This document shows, piece after piece, positions 5,887 to 14,084 of a stretch of DNA of 14,747 bases. The notes beneath the pieces were generated by a model. The model did not search any database. It was given only the letters and a program-made list of their open reading frames with translations, and was not told the DNA's origin. Made by a program: the position numbers and the translations under genes. This stretch comes from JBKJVQ01 sp046717125 (GTDB lineage Bacteria; Pseudomonadota; Alphaproteobacteria; Rhizobiales; Methyloligellaceae): contig JBKJVQ010000262.1 in NCBI GenBank assembly GCA_046717125.1, positions 1 through 14,747 of the forward strand. Reading direction: 5' to 3'. The first letter of the stretch is position 1. Each line of letters begins with the position of its first letter.

Positions 5887-8564
5887 ATGGAATCGTACAT
5901 TGCGCTTCTGGTCGTGCTGGTGATCGCGACGCCGTTCGCGGCGATCGCCGGCTTCGTAATCGCCATGAACCAGCGCACGAAACTCCAGGGGCTGGAGAAG
6001 CGCCTCGCGTTTCTCGAGATGCGCGCCGCGGGGCAGACGACCCCGCCCGTCGCCATGGCCGCGCCGCCGGCGCCTCCCATGCGTCAGGAGCTTGAGTCTC
6101 CGCCGATCGTCGAGAAACCCGCCGCTGCCGAACTGCCGCCTCCACCCACCGCGCAAGTGCATCCCCCTGTTCAATCGCCGCCGAGGCCCAGCGTCGAAGA
6201 ATGGCTCGGCGCACGCTGGGCGGTCTGGGTCGGCGGCCTCGCGCTGGCGCTGGGCGGCATATTCCTGGTGCGCTACTCGATCGAACAGGGCCTGCTCGGG
6301 CCGGGCGTCCGTGTCGCGTTGGGCGGCCTGCTTGCCGCGGCCCTCATTGCCGCCGGGGAATGGATGCGCCGCAGTGAGGACCGGCAGGGCCTTGCCGGTA
6401 TTCCGGCCGCCCATATTCCAAGCATCCTGACTGCCGCCGGCACGACCGTCGCCTATGCCACCGTCTACGCCGCCTATGCGCTGTACGGCTTCATCGGTCC
6501 GGCCGTTGCGTTCCTCGCGCTCGGGGCGGTGGCACTGCTCACGTTACTTGCGGCGCTCCTTCATGGCCCGACCCTCGCAGCGGTCGGTGTCCTCGGCGCC
6601 TATGTCACGCCGGCGCTGGTCGCGTCGGATGAGCCGAGCTGGTGGGCGCTTTATGTCTATCTCGCGGTCGTGACAGCCGCGGCCTATGCGCAGGCGAGTG
6701 TGCGGCGTTGGGCGTGGCTTGCCTATGCGGCGACCGGCTTCAGCCTCATGTGGGGTACGCTTGCGCTGAACGATCCGGATGTCTCCGCCATCGCGGCGCA
6801 CGCATTCCACGTCGCGGCCGGCTTCGGCCTTGCCCTCCTGTTCCTCGCGCCGGGATTGCTGTTCGGACCCAAACAGGAAGGCGGCGAACCCGATCCCGTC
6901 TCGACGATTGCGCTCGGCGGCTTCCTGTTCACCGCAGCGCTGCTGGTGGTCGCGCAATCCCATGACGGCCTGCCGCTTTTCGTTTTTGTCGCTCTCGTCG
7001 TCGCGACCGTCGTGGCCGCGTGGCGCGCTGAAGCCATCGCGGCCGCCGTCCCGGTCGCAGCCGCATTCGCGTCGCTGGTGATTGCGGACTGGGCGGTCGA
7101 TCCGCCGCTGCCGAGCTTCGTCGCGCCGGGCGTTTCGACGGCGGGCTTGCCGCTAGAGCCGGCGACCCAGACCGTGATCCCGCATCTGTCGCTCGGCGCA
7201 GCGCTCGCCGCCCTGTTCGGCGTGTCCGGGTTCCTCGCGCAGGGCCGCTACGAGCGGCCGCTAACGCCCATGCTCTGGGCGCTGGCGGCGACGGCGGGTC
7301 CGATCCTCATTCTCGTCGCGCTCTATTACGGCATCGCTGGGTTCGAACGCTCCGTGCCGTTCGCCGGCATCGCGTGGGCGCTGGCGGCCGCCTATGCATG
7401 GGCGACCGAGCGGCTGATGCGGGCGCCCGCTCGGCCCGGTATTGGCGCATCCAGCGCCATGTTCGCGACGGCCGCGATCGCGGCGCTCCCCCTCGGTCTG
7501 ACCTTCGCGATGAGAAGGGCTGGCTCACGATCGCGCTGTCGCTGACGGCGCTCGGCGCGGCCTACGTGTCGACCCTGCGGCCACTACCCGCTTTGCGTTG
7601 GCTGTCCGCCGGTCTCGCGCTCGCAGTCCTTGCCCGGATCGTCTGGGAGCCACGCATCGTCGGCGACGATGTCGGCGTAACGCCGATCTTCAACTGGCTG
7701 CTCTGGGGCTATGGCGTGCCGGCTGCCGCGTTCTGGCTGTCAGGCTGGCTCATGCGCCGCCGCGCCGACGATATCGCCGTCCGCATCGTCGAGGCGCTGG
7801 CCATCCTGTTCACGGTGCTGCTCGTGGGGCTCGAAATCCGTCACGCCGTGCATGGCGGCGACATCTATGCCGGCGCGGCGGGCCTTGCCGAAGTGGGCCT
7901 CCAGGCAGCGGCCGCGCTCGCGCTGGCGATCGGCCTCGAACGCATCCGCATGCGGACGGGCGGGTGGGTCCACAATTGGGGCGCACAGGCATTGGCGGCT
8001 CTGGCGCTGATCATCATCGTGTTTGGCGTGCTGATCTCCGAGAACCCGTTATCGACCGGCGATCCGGTTGGCGGGCGCTTCGTCAATCTGCTGCTGCTGG
8101 CCTACGCGCTTCCCGCGGTGCTCGCCGCGATCCTTGCCTGGGTCGCGCGTGATACACGGCCAAGCTGGTACAGTACCGGCGCGGCGGCGGCGTCGCTTGT
8201 CCTGGCGCTGGCGTATGTCTCGCTCGAAGTGCGCCGCCTGTTCCAGGGCGAAATCCTCACCGGGCCGACCAGCGACACGGAGTGGTACGCCTATTCCGCC
8301 GTGTGGCTCATCTTCGGCGTCGCGCTTCTTGCGGCGGGGCTCCTCTTCCGCAGTCGCCCGGCGCGCATCGCCTCGGCGGCCGTCATCGTGCTGACCGTCG
8401 CGAAAGTGTTTTTGTCCGATCTCGCCAATCTCGAAGGCGCGCTGCGTGCGCTGTCGCTGCTCGGCCTCGGCGTCGTGCTGATCGGGATCGGCTGGCTCTA
8501 TCAGCGGCTGCTTGCGCCGCGCACACCACCGCCACCGCAGGATGCCGCCGCCGCGTCTACTTGA
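5887..8564 (+). pseudogene. DUF2339 polytopic membrane protein, frameshifted
   Basis: This is a large predicted inner-membrane protein of the DUF2339 family, whose function is unknown. From ATG 5887 it has a hydrophobic first segment and a short predicted coiled coil (about residues 30-50, LQGLEKRLAFLEMR). A proline-rich linker follows (about 55-105), then the family signature EEWLGARWAVWVGGLALALGGIFLVRYSIE, split here at about residues 108-137, and then a long series of Ala/Leu-rich helices. The first frame reads ...LPLGLTFAM and then loses homology. The following frame picks up with EKGWLTIALSLTALGAAY (from 7512) and runs to the stop at 8562-8564. Restoring one base at 7510-7512 (most simply a lost G, giving ATG GAG) yields about 892 residues, normal for the family. 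The gene ends 6 bp from the convergent mepA. Confidence 0.85.
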
Positions 8565-8570
8565 AATACC

Positions 8571-9641
8571 TCAGCGCGCCGGATTCCGGTCAGGCAGGGG
8601 AACCGCCGCCAATTCCTCGGCCGGCTGCCGCAGCCAAGGCAGATCGGCCTGGCCGATTGCGCCGGGTCGCGGCGCTTCGGCTTCGGTGCGAGCAAAGGCC
8701 TGCGCGGCCGGTATGCCTTTGCCCGCATCGGCCGAAAGCAGCGCGTTCGGATTGGCGACGGCGGGCTGCGCGTTCAAATCGTCCTTGCTTGCCAGCACCA
8801 TCCGGCATTCGGACGGCAGGCGGTCGATCATCATTGGCGGCCGCGGCGGTTTCGGCGGTTTTGGCGGTTTGCGCATCTCCGCATACCAATGATCGATATC
8901 CTTGCCGCAGCCGTCGCCGGGGCCAGACGCAGGCTGCGGCTTGCATCCGGCCATGCCGGGCGGGCAGTTGAGCCGGACATGGAAATGGTAGTGATGCCCC
9001 CACCAGGGCCGCACCTTCCGCAGGAACGCGCGATCGTCTCCCGCCTGCTCGCACAGCGCCTTCTTGATCGCCGGATGAACGAAGATGCGCGCGACTTCCG
9101 GATAGGACGCGGCGCGGCGGATCAGCCTCACATGGCCGGGCGTCCAGACTTCAGGGTTCACGGAAAACGGATCGTTTTCTTTTAGCATCGAGACCGCGCT
9201 GATTTCCTCGCGCTCGTTCTCCGACAGCGTGCGGTTGGGCATCTCGGTCAGCCAGAGGTCGGCGTCCAGGCCGATCTGATGGCTGTCATGGCCCGTCAAC
9301 ATCGGTCCTCCGCGCGGCTGCGACATGTCGCCGACGAGAATTCCGCGCCAACCGTCCTTGGCGCGCGCATCGACGGCGAAGCGCTCGAGATAGCGGACGA
9401 GGTTTGGGTGGCCCCAGTTGCGGTTGCGCGACAGGCGCATGGCCTGCCAGGCCTCGCCGTTCACGGACAGCATCTTGCCGCCGGCGAGGCATCCGCGCGC
9501 GTAGGAGCCGATCGCCCGCGACTGGAGATCGGCGGGAACTCGCACGGCGCCAAACAGCTCCTTCGCCGGCTTGTTCTGCGCATGCGAAGGCCCCGCGCCC
9601 GCCAGCAGCGCGCAAGAAAGGATCAGGTTCCGCATCAGCAT
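8571..9641 (-). CDS. mepA: Penicillin-insensitive murein endopeptidase MepA
   Basis: MepA is a periplasmic zinc endopeptidase (peptidase family M74) that cuts D-Ala-mDAP cross-links in peptidoglycan. The start at 9641 gives a signal peptide MLMRNLILSCALLAGAGPSHA, cleaved about after residue 21; an ATG at 9635 is an alternative. Zinc-ligand motifs are GHDSHQIGLDADLW (His118, His121, Asp126/128) and WWGHHYHFHVRL (His216-His221), and cysteines at 51, 197, 226, 233 and 245 could form disulfides. The product has 356 residues, about 80 more than E. coli MepA (274). The extra part is a C-terminal tail starting with KPPKPPKPPRPP (258-269) and ending in a low-complexity Pro/Ala/Glu-rich stretch. It is convergent with the DUF2339 gene and divergent from the L,D-transpeptidase gene. 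Confidence 0.95.
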   Translation of the reverse strand: MLMRNLILSCALLAGAGPSHAQNKPAKELFGAVRVPADLQSRAIGSYARGCLAGGKMLSVNGEAWQAMRLSRNRNWGHPNLVRYLERFAVDARAKDGWRGILVGDMSQPRGGPMLTGHDSHQIGLDADLWLTEMPNRTLSENEREEISAVSMLKENDPFSVNPEVWTPGHVRLIRRAASYPEVARIFVHPAIKKALCEQAGDDRAFLRKVRPWWGHHYHFHVRLNCPPGMAGCKPQPASGPGDGCGKDIDHWYAEMRKPPKPPKPPRPPMMIDRLPSECRMVLASKDDLNAQPAVANPNALLSADAGKGIPAAQAFARTEAEAPRPGAIGQADLPWLRQPAEELAAVPLPDRNPAR

Positions 9642-9725
9642 CGTGAGTCGTCCGCTCCGAGTTTTAGCCAAGCATCGGGATGAATGTGGCGTAAGCACGG
9701 ACTTCCACCCGGCTCTTAAGGTTTA

Positions 9726-9758
9726 CCGGCCTTGCCTGATGATTTGTAGGCAAGCCGG
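9726..9758 (+). promoter_or_regulatory. Hairpin in the leader of the L,D-transpeptidase gene
   Basis: CCGGCCTTGCCT (9726-9737) pairs with AGGCAAGCCGG (9748-9758), with one bulged C and a 10-base loop, giving 11 base pairs. It lies in the mepA/L,D-transpeptidase divergent intergenic region, about 40 bases before the plus-strand start codon. It could be a mRNA leader hairpin or a DNA operator shared by the two peptidoglycan genes. Confidence 0.4.
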
Positions 9759-9797
9759 GGATAGAGTTGCAGTGGTTGCATTAGGGGAGGTGTGAGC

Positions 9798-10223
9798 ATG
9801 CGTCGCGTTGCGTTGTGGTTTGGAGTTGTTGCGCTTGCGCTGGTTGCGGCCACGCCGGCCATGGCGACGGTCGTGGCCAGGATCGATCTCAGCTCCCAGC
9901 GGATGAACGTCTATGTCAACGGGGCGATGCAGTATTCCTGGCCGGTCTCGACCGCGCGCAGGGGTCATGTGACGCCGACCGGCGTCTACCGCCCGCAGGC
10001 GCTGAAGCTCAGGCATTATTCCAGTCTCTATCGGAATGCGCCCATGCCCTATTCGATCTTCTTTCGCGGGAACTACGCCATCCACGGAACGGTCAATACG
10101 GGCCAGCTCGGACGCCCGGCAAGCGCCGGCTGCATACGACTGCATCCGGGCCATGCGGCGCAGCTTTATTCGTTGGTGCAGCGCTACGGCCGGGGACAGA
10201 CACGGATCGTCATCACGCGATGA
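9798..10223 (+). CDS. YkuD-type L,D-transpeptidase
   Basis: This is a small exported L,D-transpeptidase of the YkuD family. Such enzymes form 3-3 cross-links in peptidoglycan, or attach proteins to it, through a catalytic cysteine. The 141-residue product starts at ATG 9798, with GGGGAGG ending 7 bases upstream. An in-frame GTG at 9792 is too close to that site. The signal peptide MRRVALWFGVVALALVA...AMA is cleaved about after residue 23. The YkuD core follows directly (VARIDLSSQRMNVYVNG, TPTGVY, FFRGNYAIHGTVNTG). The active site is HGT (His96) and SAGCIRL (Ser109, Cys112, Arg114). No LysM or other cell-wall binding domain is present. It diverges from mepA and converges with the flippase-like gene, 12 bp away. 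Confidence 0.94.
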   Translation: MRRVALWFGVVALALVAATPAMATVVARIDLSSQRMNVYVNGAMQYSWPVSTARRGHVTPTGVYRPQALKLRHYSSLYRNAPMPYSIFFRGNYAIHGTVNTGQLGRPASAGCIRLHPGHAAQLYSLVQRYGRGQTRIVITR

Positions 10224-10235
10224 CCTGAGCCGCGA

Positions 10236-11252
10236 TCAGGCGGAGCGCGCGATGGCCCCGGTCCGCCACGAAAGCCGGTTCAGGCTGTGAAAAGCCTGAA
10301 CCGCGGCCGCGAGCAACAATGTCGTCACGCAGCCCGCGAGCGCGGTCGCGACTGAAATCGCCAGCGCGTTCTCGAGGCTGACGCCGACGAGCCCGAGGCT
10401 GACGACCATCCCGCCTTCACGCACGCCCCAGCCGCCGATGCTGATCGGCAGCGCGGCGAGCACCGCGACGACCGGCTGTATGGCGAACAGAAGCATCCAA
10501 GGCACGTCGGCATTCAGGCCGATGGCGATTACGGCCACGGCCGCAAACCCCGAATAGAGAACGAACAGGCTCGATGCAGCGATCGCGGCGGCGCGGCCGG
10601 GATTCTGCATGAGAGGCTTGAGGCGCTCGATGCCCAGCGCGACATGCTCGCGCCCGATCAGGCGAAGCGCGAAGCCCGTGACCACAAAGGTGAAAAGATT
10701 TCCCGCCAAGCCCATCAACAGGAATTGCCGAATGCTCAGGCCGTCGATCCTGTCGGCCACGAGCCCGGCGCCGAGGATGAAGGCGACGCCGATTGCAAAC
10801 AGCACAAACAGGCGTTCCAGGACTAGGCTGCCGATGGCCGGGCCGAGGCCGACGCCGTCGCGCACGGTAAGATACGCGCGCACCGACATGCTGCCGATCT
10901 GCGGCAGGAACGCGAGATTGGCGACGGACGCAGACATGTAGATCTGAAGGTCGCGCAGGAAGCGGGTCTTCGCGCCGACGCCGCCGAGCAGCTTGTGCCA
11001 CCGCCAAGCGGCTACGACCGATTGTGCTGTGAGCAGGAGGAAAGCGACGACGAGCGTGCTTGCGCCCAGCTGGCCCAGCCTGGACGCGGCCTCGCGCACG
11101 TCGACCGTGAGATAGATCAGGACAGCTGCGGCTAGCGTGACGGATAGCTTCAGCACAAAGCTCCACCGGCCACGCGACCTATCGGCGGTGCGGGGGTTGG
11201 CAGGGGCGGAACGATGCTGCGGCGGACGCACGCCATTAACAGAATTAACCAT
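10236..11252 (-). CDS. Flippase-like LPG-synthase-TM domain protein
   Basis: The 338-residue integral membrane protein belongs to the LPG_synthase_TM/UPF0104 family, the transmembrane half of lysylphosphatidylglycerol synthases and AglD-type proteins. Members without the catalytic domain, like this one, are thought to flip or handle lipids or lipid-linked sugars. After a positively charged N-terminus (residues 1-30) there are about eight hydrophobic segments. Family motifs include AWRWHKLLGGVG, FLPQIGSMSVRAY, LERLFVLF and PISIGGWGVREGGMV. There is no C-terminal aminoacyl-transferase domain, so lysyl-PG synthesis is not expected. The start is uncertain: ATG 11252 lacks a clear ribosome binding site, and a GTG seven codons in is an alternative. 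It is divergent from the glycosyltransferase gene across about 330 bp. Confidence 0.9.
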   Translation of the reverse strand: MVNSVNGVRPPQHRSAPANPRTADRSRGRWSFVLKLSVTLAAAVLIYLTVDVREAASRLGQLGASTLVVAFLLLTAQSVVAAWRWHKLLGGVGAKTRFLRDLQIYMSASVANLAFLPQIGSMSVRAYLTVRDGVGLGPAIGSLVLERLFVLFAIGVAFILGAGLVADRIDGLSIRQFLLMGLAGNLFTFVVTGFALRLIGREHVALGIERLKPLMQNPGRAAAIAASSLFVLYSGFAAVAVIAIGLNADVPWMLLFAIQPVVAVLAALPISIGGWGVREGGMVVSLGLVGVSLENALAISVATALAGCVTTLLLAAAVQAFHSLNRLSWRTGAIARSA

Positions 11253-11582
11253 AATTCAATATGCGCAAGTGCTGGTTATCAAACCGTAAAATCCAGTTGA
11301 GGGGATGGTCGCGCATCGCCATAAGATCGCGGGATGTCGTCGCTTAGGGGAGTCATGAGACCCAATTGGGGCGTGATGCTCTCGGGATGATGTTGGGCGG
11401 TGCAAACTACTTGGTCAGAACGAAAAATGCGTCCGAACACCGCTGATCAACTTTCTGCGAGACGGGTCTCGGCATCCGCAGGCGACCCTGTGGAAAAGCG
11501 GGAAATCGAGGATGGGTTGTAACTAACGCGAGCTTCCCGCACATACGCTGACAGTCATGACCTGCCGCCTCCGGGAGATGAC
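11253..11582. other. Divergent intergenic region, no gene seen
   Basis: This 330-bp gap separates two divergent envelope genes, so it should hold promoters for both. I see no convincing open frame and no recognised RNA family. A perfect 10-bp palindrome CCCAATTGGG lies at 11361-11370. TTAACCAT, a CtrA half-site-like word, overlaps the start of the flippase-like gene (11246-11253). The GT gene has its ribosome binding site at GGGAG (11573-11577), 5 bases before a GTG start. Confidence 0.5.
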
Positions 11583-13475
11583 GTGGCGCAGTCGGCCAGG
11601 CTTTCGCGTGTTCCGTTCATCGATACCGGCGACGGCATCGACGATTGCGCATTCCTGTTGGAGCGGCTGAGCGAACGAACACTCGCGCGCGCCCGGGAAA
11701 CAGCGCGGGAAGAGGGAACCGCGCCGCACGAAGTCCTGATCGCGCAAGGTCACATCGGCGAGGAGGACTATCACCGACGTTTGGCCGACCATTGTGGGCT
11801 GGCCTATGTCGAAACCGGTAAGTCCGATCTCGATGTCGGCCGTGCAAGGCATGGCGTCAGAGACGCTCTCAAACAAAAATTGCGGCGCGTATACGGCCGG
11901 CCGGATTGCGCCTTCGCCCTTGCGCCAGGCACAGGCTCGCATGCTTGGGTCTGGCGGCGGCGCGGAGTTGCGAAGCCATGGCATCGGCCTCGCGTCGCCG
12001 GTTGCGATGCGCCGCGCTGTCGAACGGCGCTTCTGTGCCGAACTCTTGTCGGAGTCCGTCGAGGGATTGAACCGACGCTTCCCGGGTCAGTCGCTGCGCA
12101 AGGGTTTGCGCCGTGGCAGCGTGCGTTCATGGCAGCGCTGCTCATCGGCATCGTCGCCCCGATCCTGCTGGCCACCGGGACCGCAATCATCGCGCTCGGT
12201 CTCGCGCTGACAGTGCTGTTCACGCCGGTCGTCACCCTGCGCCTTTACGCGCTCGCGACGTTCCGGGCGCAGGCGCCGGAGCACCCTCCGCGCATTCCCG
12301 ACGGCGATCTGCCGCCCTATACGATCCTTGTACCGATGTTCCGTGAAGCGGCCGTCCTGCCGGATCTGATCATCTCGCTCATAACGATCGACTGGCCGGT
12401 CTCAAAGCTCGACATAAAGCTCGTGCTCGAAGCCTCGGACACTGAAACGATCGCGGCGGCGCGCGCGTTCGATCTGCCCGCGCGATTCGAGATCGTGATT
12501 GTGCCGGATTGCCAGCCACGCACGAAACCTAAGGCGCTCAACTATGCGCTTCACTTCGCCAAGGGCGACTATCTGGCGATCTATGACGCCGGGGATCGCC
12601 CCGAGCCGGGACAGCTCCGGCAGGCGCATGCGCGCTTCCTGAGCGGTCCACCGACGCTCGCCTGCGTGCAGGCGCGTCTCGGCTTCTACAACGCGAGCGA
12701 AAACTGGATGGCGCGCCAGTTCGAACTCGAATATGCGGCCTTGTTCGACGGGCTGCTGCCCGCGCTCGAACGCCTTGGCCTGCCCATCCCCCTTGGCGGC
12801 ACGTCGAACCACTTCCGTGTATCCGCCCTGCGCTGGGTGCAAGCCTGGGATGCGTTCAATGTGACCGAGGACGCCGATCTCGGCATGCGCCTCGCGCGCC
12901 ATGGGTATGAATGCGCGGTCATCAGCTCACGGACGGAAGAGGAAGCGCCGATCAGCTTGCGCAATTGGACGCCGCAGCGCACGCGCTGGCTGAAAGGCTA
13001 TATCCAGACTTGGGCCGTGCACATGCGCAAGCCGGGGACGCTGTGGCGGGAGCTCAAACCGCGACGTTTTCTGGGCTTTCAGACCATCTTCGGCGGCATG
13101 GTTCTGACGTCGCTGGTGCATCCTTTCGCTTATCTCGTGGCCTTCTGGCATTTCATGCAGGGCGGCCCGGACAGCTTGACAGAGACGGCTATTCTGATGG
13201 CCGCATGCGCGCTGGGAGCCACGGGTTATACCGCCGCCATGCTTCTGGCGCTGTGCGCCGCGTGGGCGAGACGCGCGCCCGTGCGAGCATGGCAGGTTCT
13301 GTTCATGCCCATTTACTGGCTGTTGATTTCGCGCGCCTCCTGGCGCGCGGTCATGCAGCTCCACAGCGACCCGTTTCTCTGGGAAAAGACGCGGCACGGC
13401 GTCTCGCAGCACGAGGACATGTTGCCGAACCGTGGGCAGTTTTCGGACGACGCCGAAATCCTAACGCTGCATTAA
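11583..13475 (+). CDS. GT2 membrane glycosyltransferase with MshEN-like N-terminus
   Basis: This is a processive-type family 2 glycosyltransferase, likely making or modifying an extracellular or envelope polysaccharide at the inner membrane. The N-terminal region (about 1-80, SERTLARARE...GHIGEEDYHRRLADHCGL) resembles the MshEN/GspE N-domain found on such enzymes in this order. Transmembrane helices follow at about 183-228. The catalytic domain (about 245-480) has PPYTILVPMFREAAVLPDLI, KPKALNYAL, YDAGDRPEP (Asp335, Asp338), TED (428-430) and QRTRW (465-469). C-terminal helices follow. Residues about 121-169 are translated out of frame: the next frame there reads SHGIGLASPVAMRRAVERRF and RFPGQS, as expected for the family. 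An extra base near 11943-11950 and a missing base near 12091-12094 explain it. Family members usually have DAED where this has DAGD. The start is GTG 11583. Confidence 0.88.
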   Translation: MAQSARLSRVPFIDTGDGIDDCAFLLERLSERTLARARETAREEGTAPHEVLIAQGHIGEEDYHRRLADHCGLAYVETGKSDLDVGRARHGVRDALKQKLRRVYGRPDCAFALAPGTGSHAWVWRRRGVAKPWHRPRVAGCDAPRCRTALLCRTLVGVRRGIEPTLPGSVAAQGFAPWQRAFMAALLIGIVAPILLATGTAIIALGLALTVLFTPVVTLRLYALATFRAQAPEHPPRIPDGDLPPYTILVPMFREAAVLPDLIISLITIDWPVSKLDIKLVLEASDTETIAAARAFDLPARFEIVIVPDCQPRTKPKALNYALHFAKGDYLAIYDAGDRPEPGQLRQAHARFLSGPPTLACVQARLGFYNASENWMARQFELEYAALFDGLLPALERLGLPIPLGGTSNHFRVSALRWVQAWDAFNVTEDADLGMRLARHGYECAVISSRTEEEAPISLRNWTPQRTRWLKGYIQTWAVHMRKPGTLWRELKPRRFLGFQTIFGGMVLTSLVHPFAYLVAFWHFMQGGPDSLTETAILMAACALGATGYTAAMLLALCAAWARRAPVRAWQVLFMPIYWLLISRASWRAVMQLHSDPFLWEKTRHGVSQHEDMLPNRGQFSDDAEILTLH

Positions 13476-13479
13476 CCAT
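13472..13479 (+). promoter_or_regulatory. TTAACCAT, possible CtrA half-site
   Basis: The word TTAACCAT sits on the stop codon of the glycosyltransferase gene, about 48 bases before the response-regulator start. In alphaproteobacteria CtrA binds TTAA-N7-TTAA and half-sites such as TTAACCAT. One 8-bp match is weak evidence and could be chance. Confidence 0.15.
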
Positions 13480-13526
13480 GTCACGCGAATGATCCTGACC
13501 CAGCCGTAGGCTTGGGAGCAGCTCGC

Positions 13527-14084
13527 ATGTCCGGGATCGACCTGGATTTTTCCAAACTAGAGATTCTGATCGTCGAGAACCATGCGCTGATGCGCACGCT
13601 TCTGCGTACCATGCTGCGCGGCTTCGGAGCGCGCGGGATCACCGATGCGCGCGACGTGCCGGAGGCGCTGAAGCTTGCACATCGCGACCGCTATGACGCG
13701 ATCATCCTCGACTTCTTCCTCGGCGATCAGGACGGCGCGGATTTCGCGCGGGCCTTGCGTCACGACACGGGCTGCATCAACCGCCAGACGCCGATCCTCC
13801 TGATCACCGCCGCACCCAACCACGCCCGAGTCCTGAAAGCGCGCGACGCTGGCGTCGACGGCATGCTCGCCAAACCGATTGCGGCGGCGGATTTGCATCG
13901 GCGGCTTCACGCGATGCTGACCTCGCCGCGTCCCTTTGTCGTGACAAGCGCCTATGCCGGCCCGGTGCGTCGCAAGCCGGTCTGGCCGCAGACGCGGCAG
14001 GACCTCGGCAGCCTTAACGTCCCGTCAATGGCAGCGGAGCAAAGTGAGGCCAATTCGTTTGAAATCGACTGGAGTCCGACATGA
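13527..14084 (+). CDS. Stand-alone receiver-domain response regulator
   Basis: The 185-residue protein is one receiver domain (about 10-135) plus a tail of about 50 residues with no recognisable output domain. Phosphorylation should occur on Asp62 (AIILDFFLG). Thr94 (LLITA) and Lys116 (LAKPI) fit the switch and lysine positions. The acidic pocket reads VENHALMR (Glu17, Asn18), so one of the two usual acidic residues is Asn, which may change magnesium binding or phosphorylation rate. ATG 13527 is chosen because GGGAG (13514-13518) lies 8 bases upstream. No histidine kinase is in the window. It follows the glycosyltransferase gene by 51 bp and overlaps the next gene by 4 bp (ATGA), so it is probably translationally coupled to the globin-like protein. 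It likely acts by protein-protein contact. Confidence 0.92.
   Translation: MSGIDLDFSKLEILIVENHALMRTLLRTMLRGFGARGITDARDVPEALKLAHRDRYDAIILDFFLGDQDGADFARALRHDTGCINRQTPILLITAAPNHARVLKARDAGVDGMLAKPIAAADLHRRLHAMLTSPRPFVVTSAYAGPVRRKPVWPQTRQDLGSLNVPSMAAEQSEANSFEIDWSPT

Noticed and set aside
7374..7511. Upstream part of the second DUF2339 open frame as an independent gene start
   Set aside because: Residues before EKGWL are Arg/Gly/Ala-rich out-of-frame translation; the homologous protein continues from the first frame.
11794..12210. Separate 138-codon gene inside the glycosyltransferase
   Set aside because: Only its middle part looks like protein, and that part matches the missing linker of the glycosyltransferase; it is explained by paired indels.
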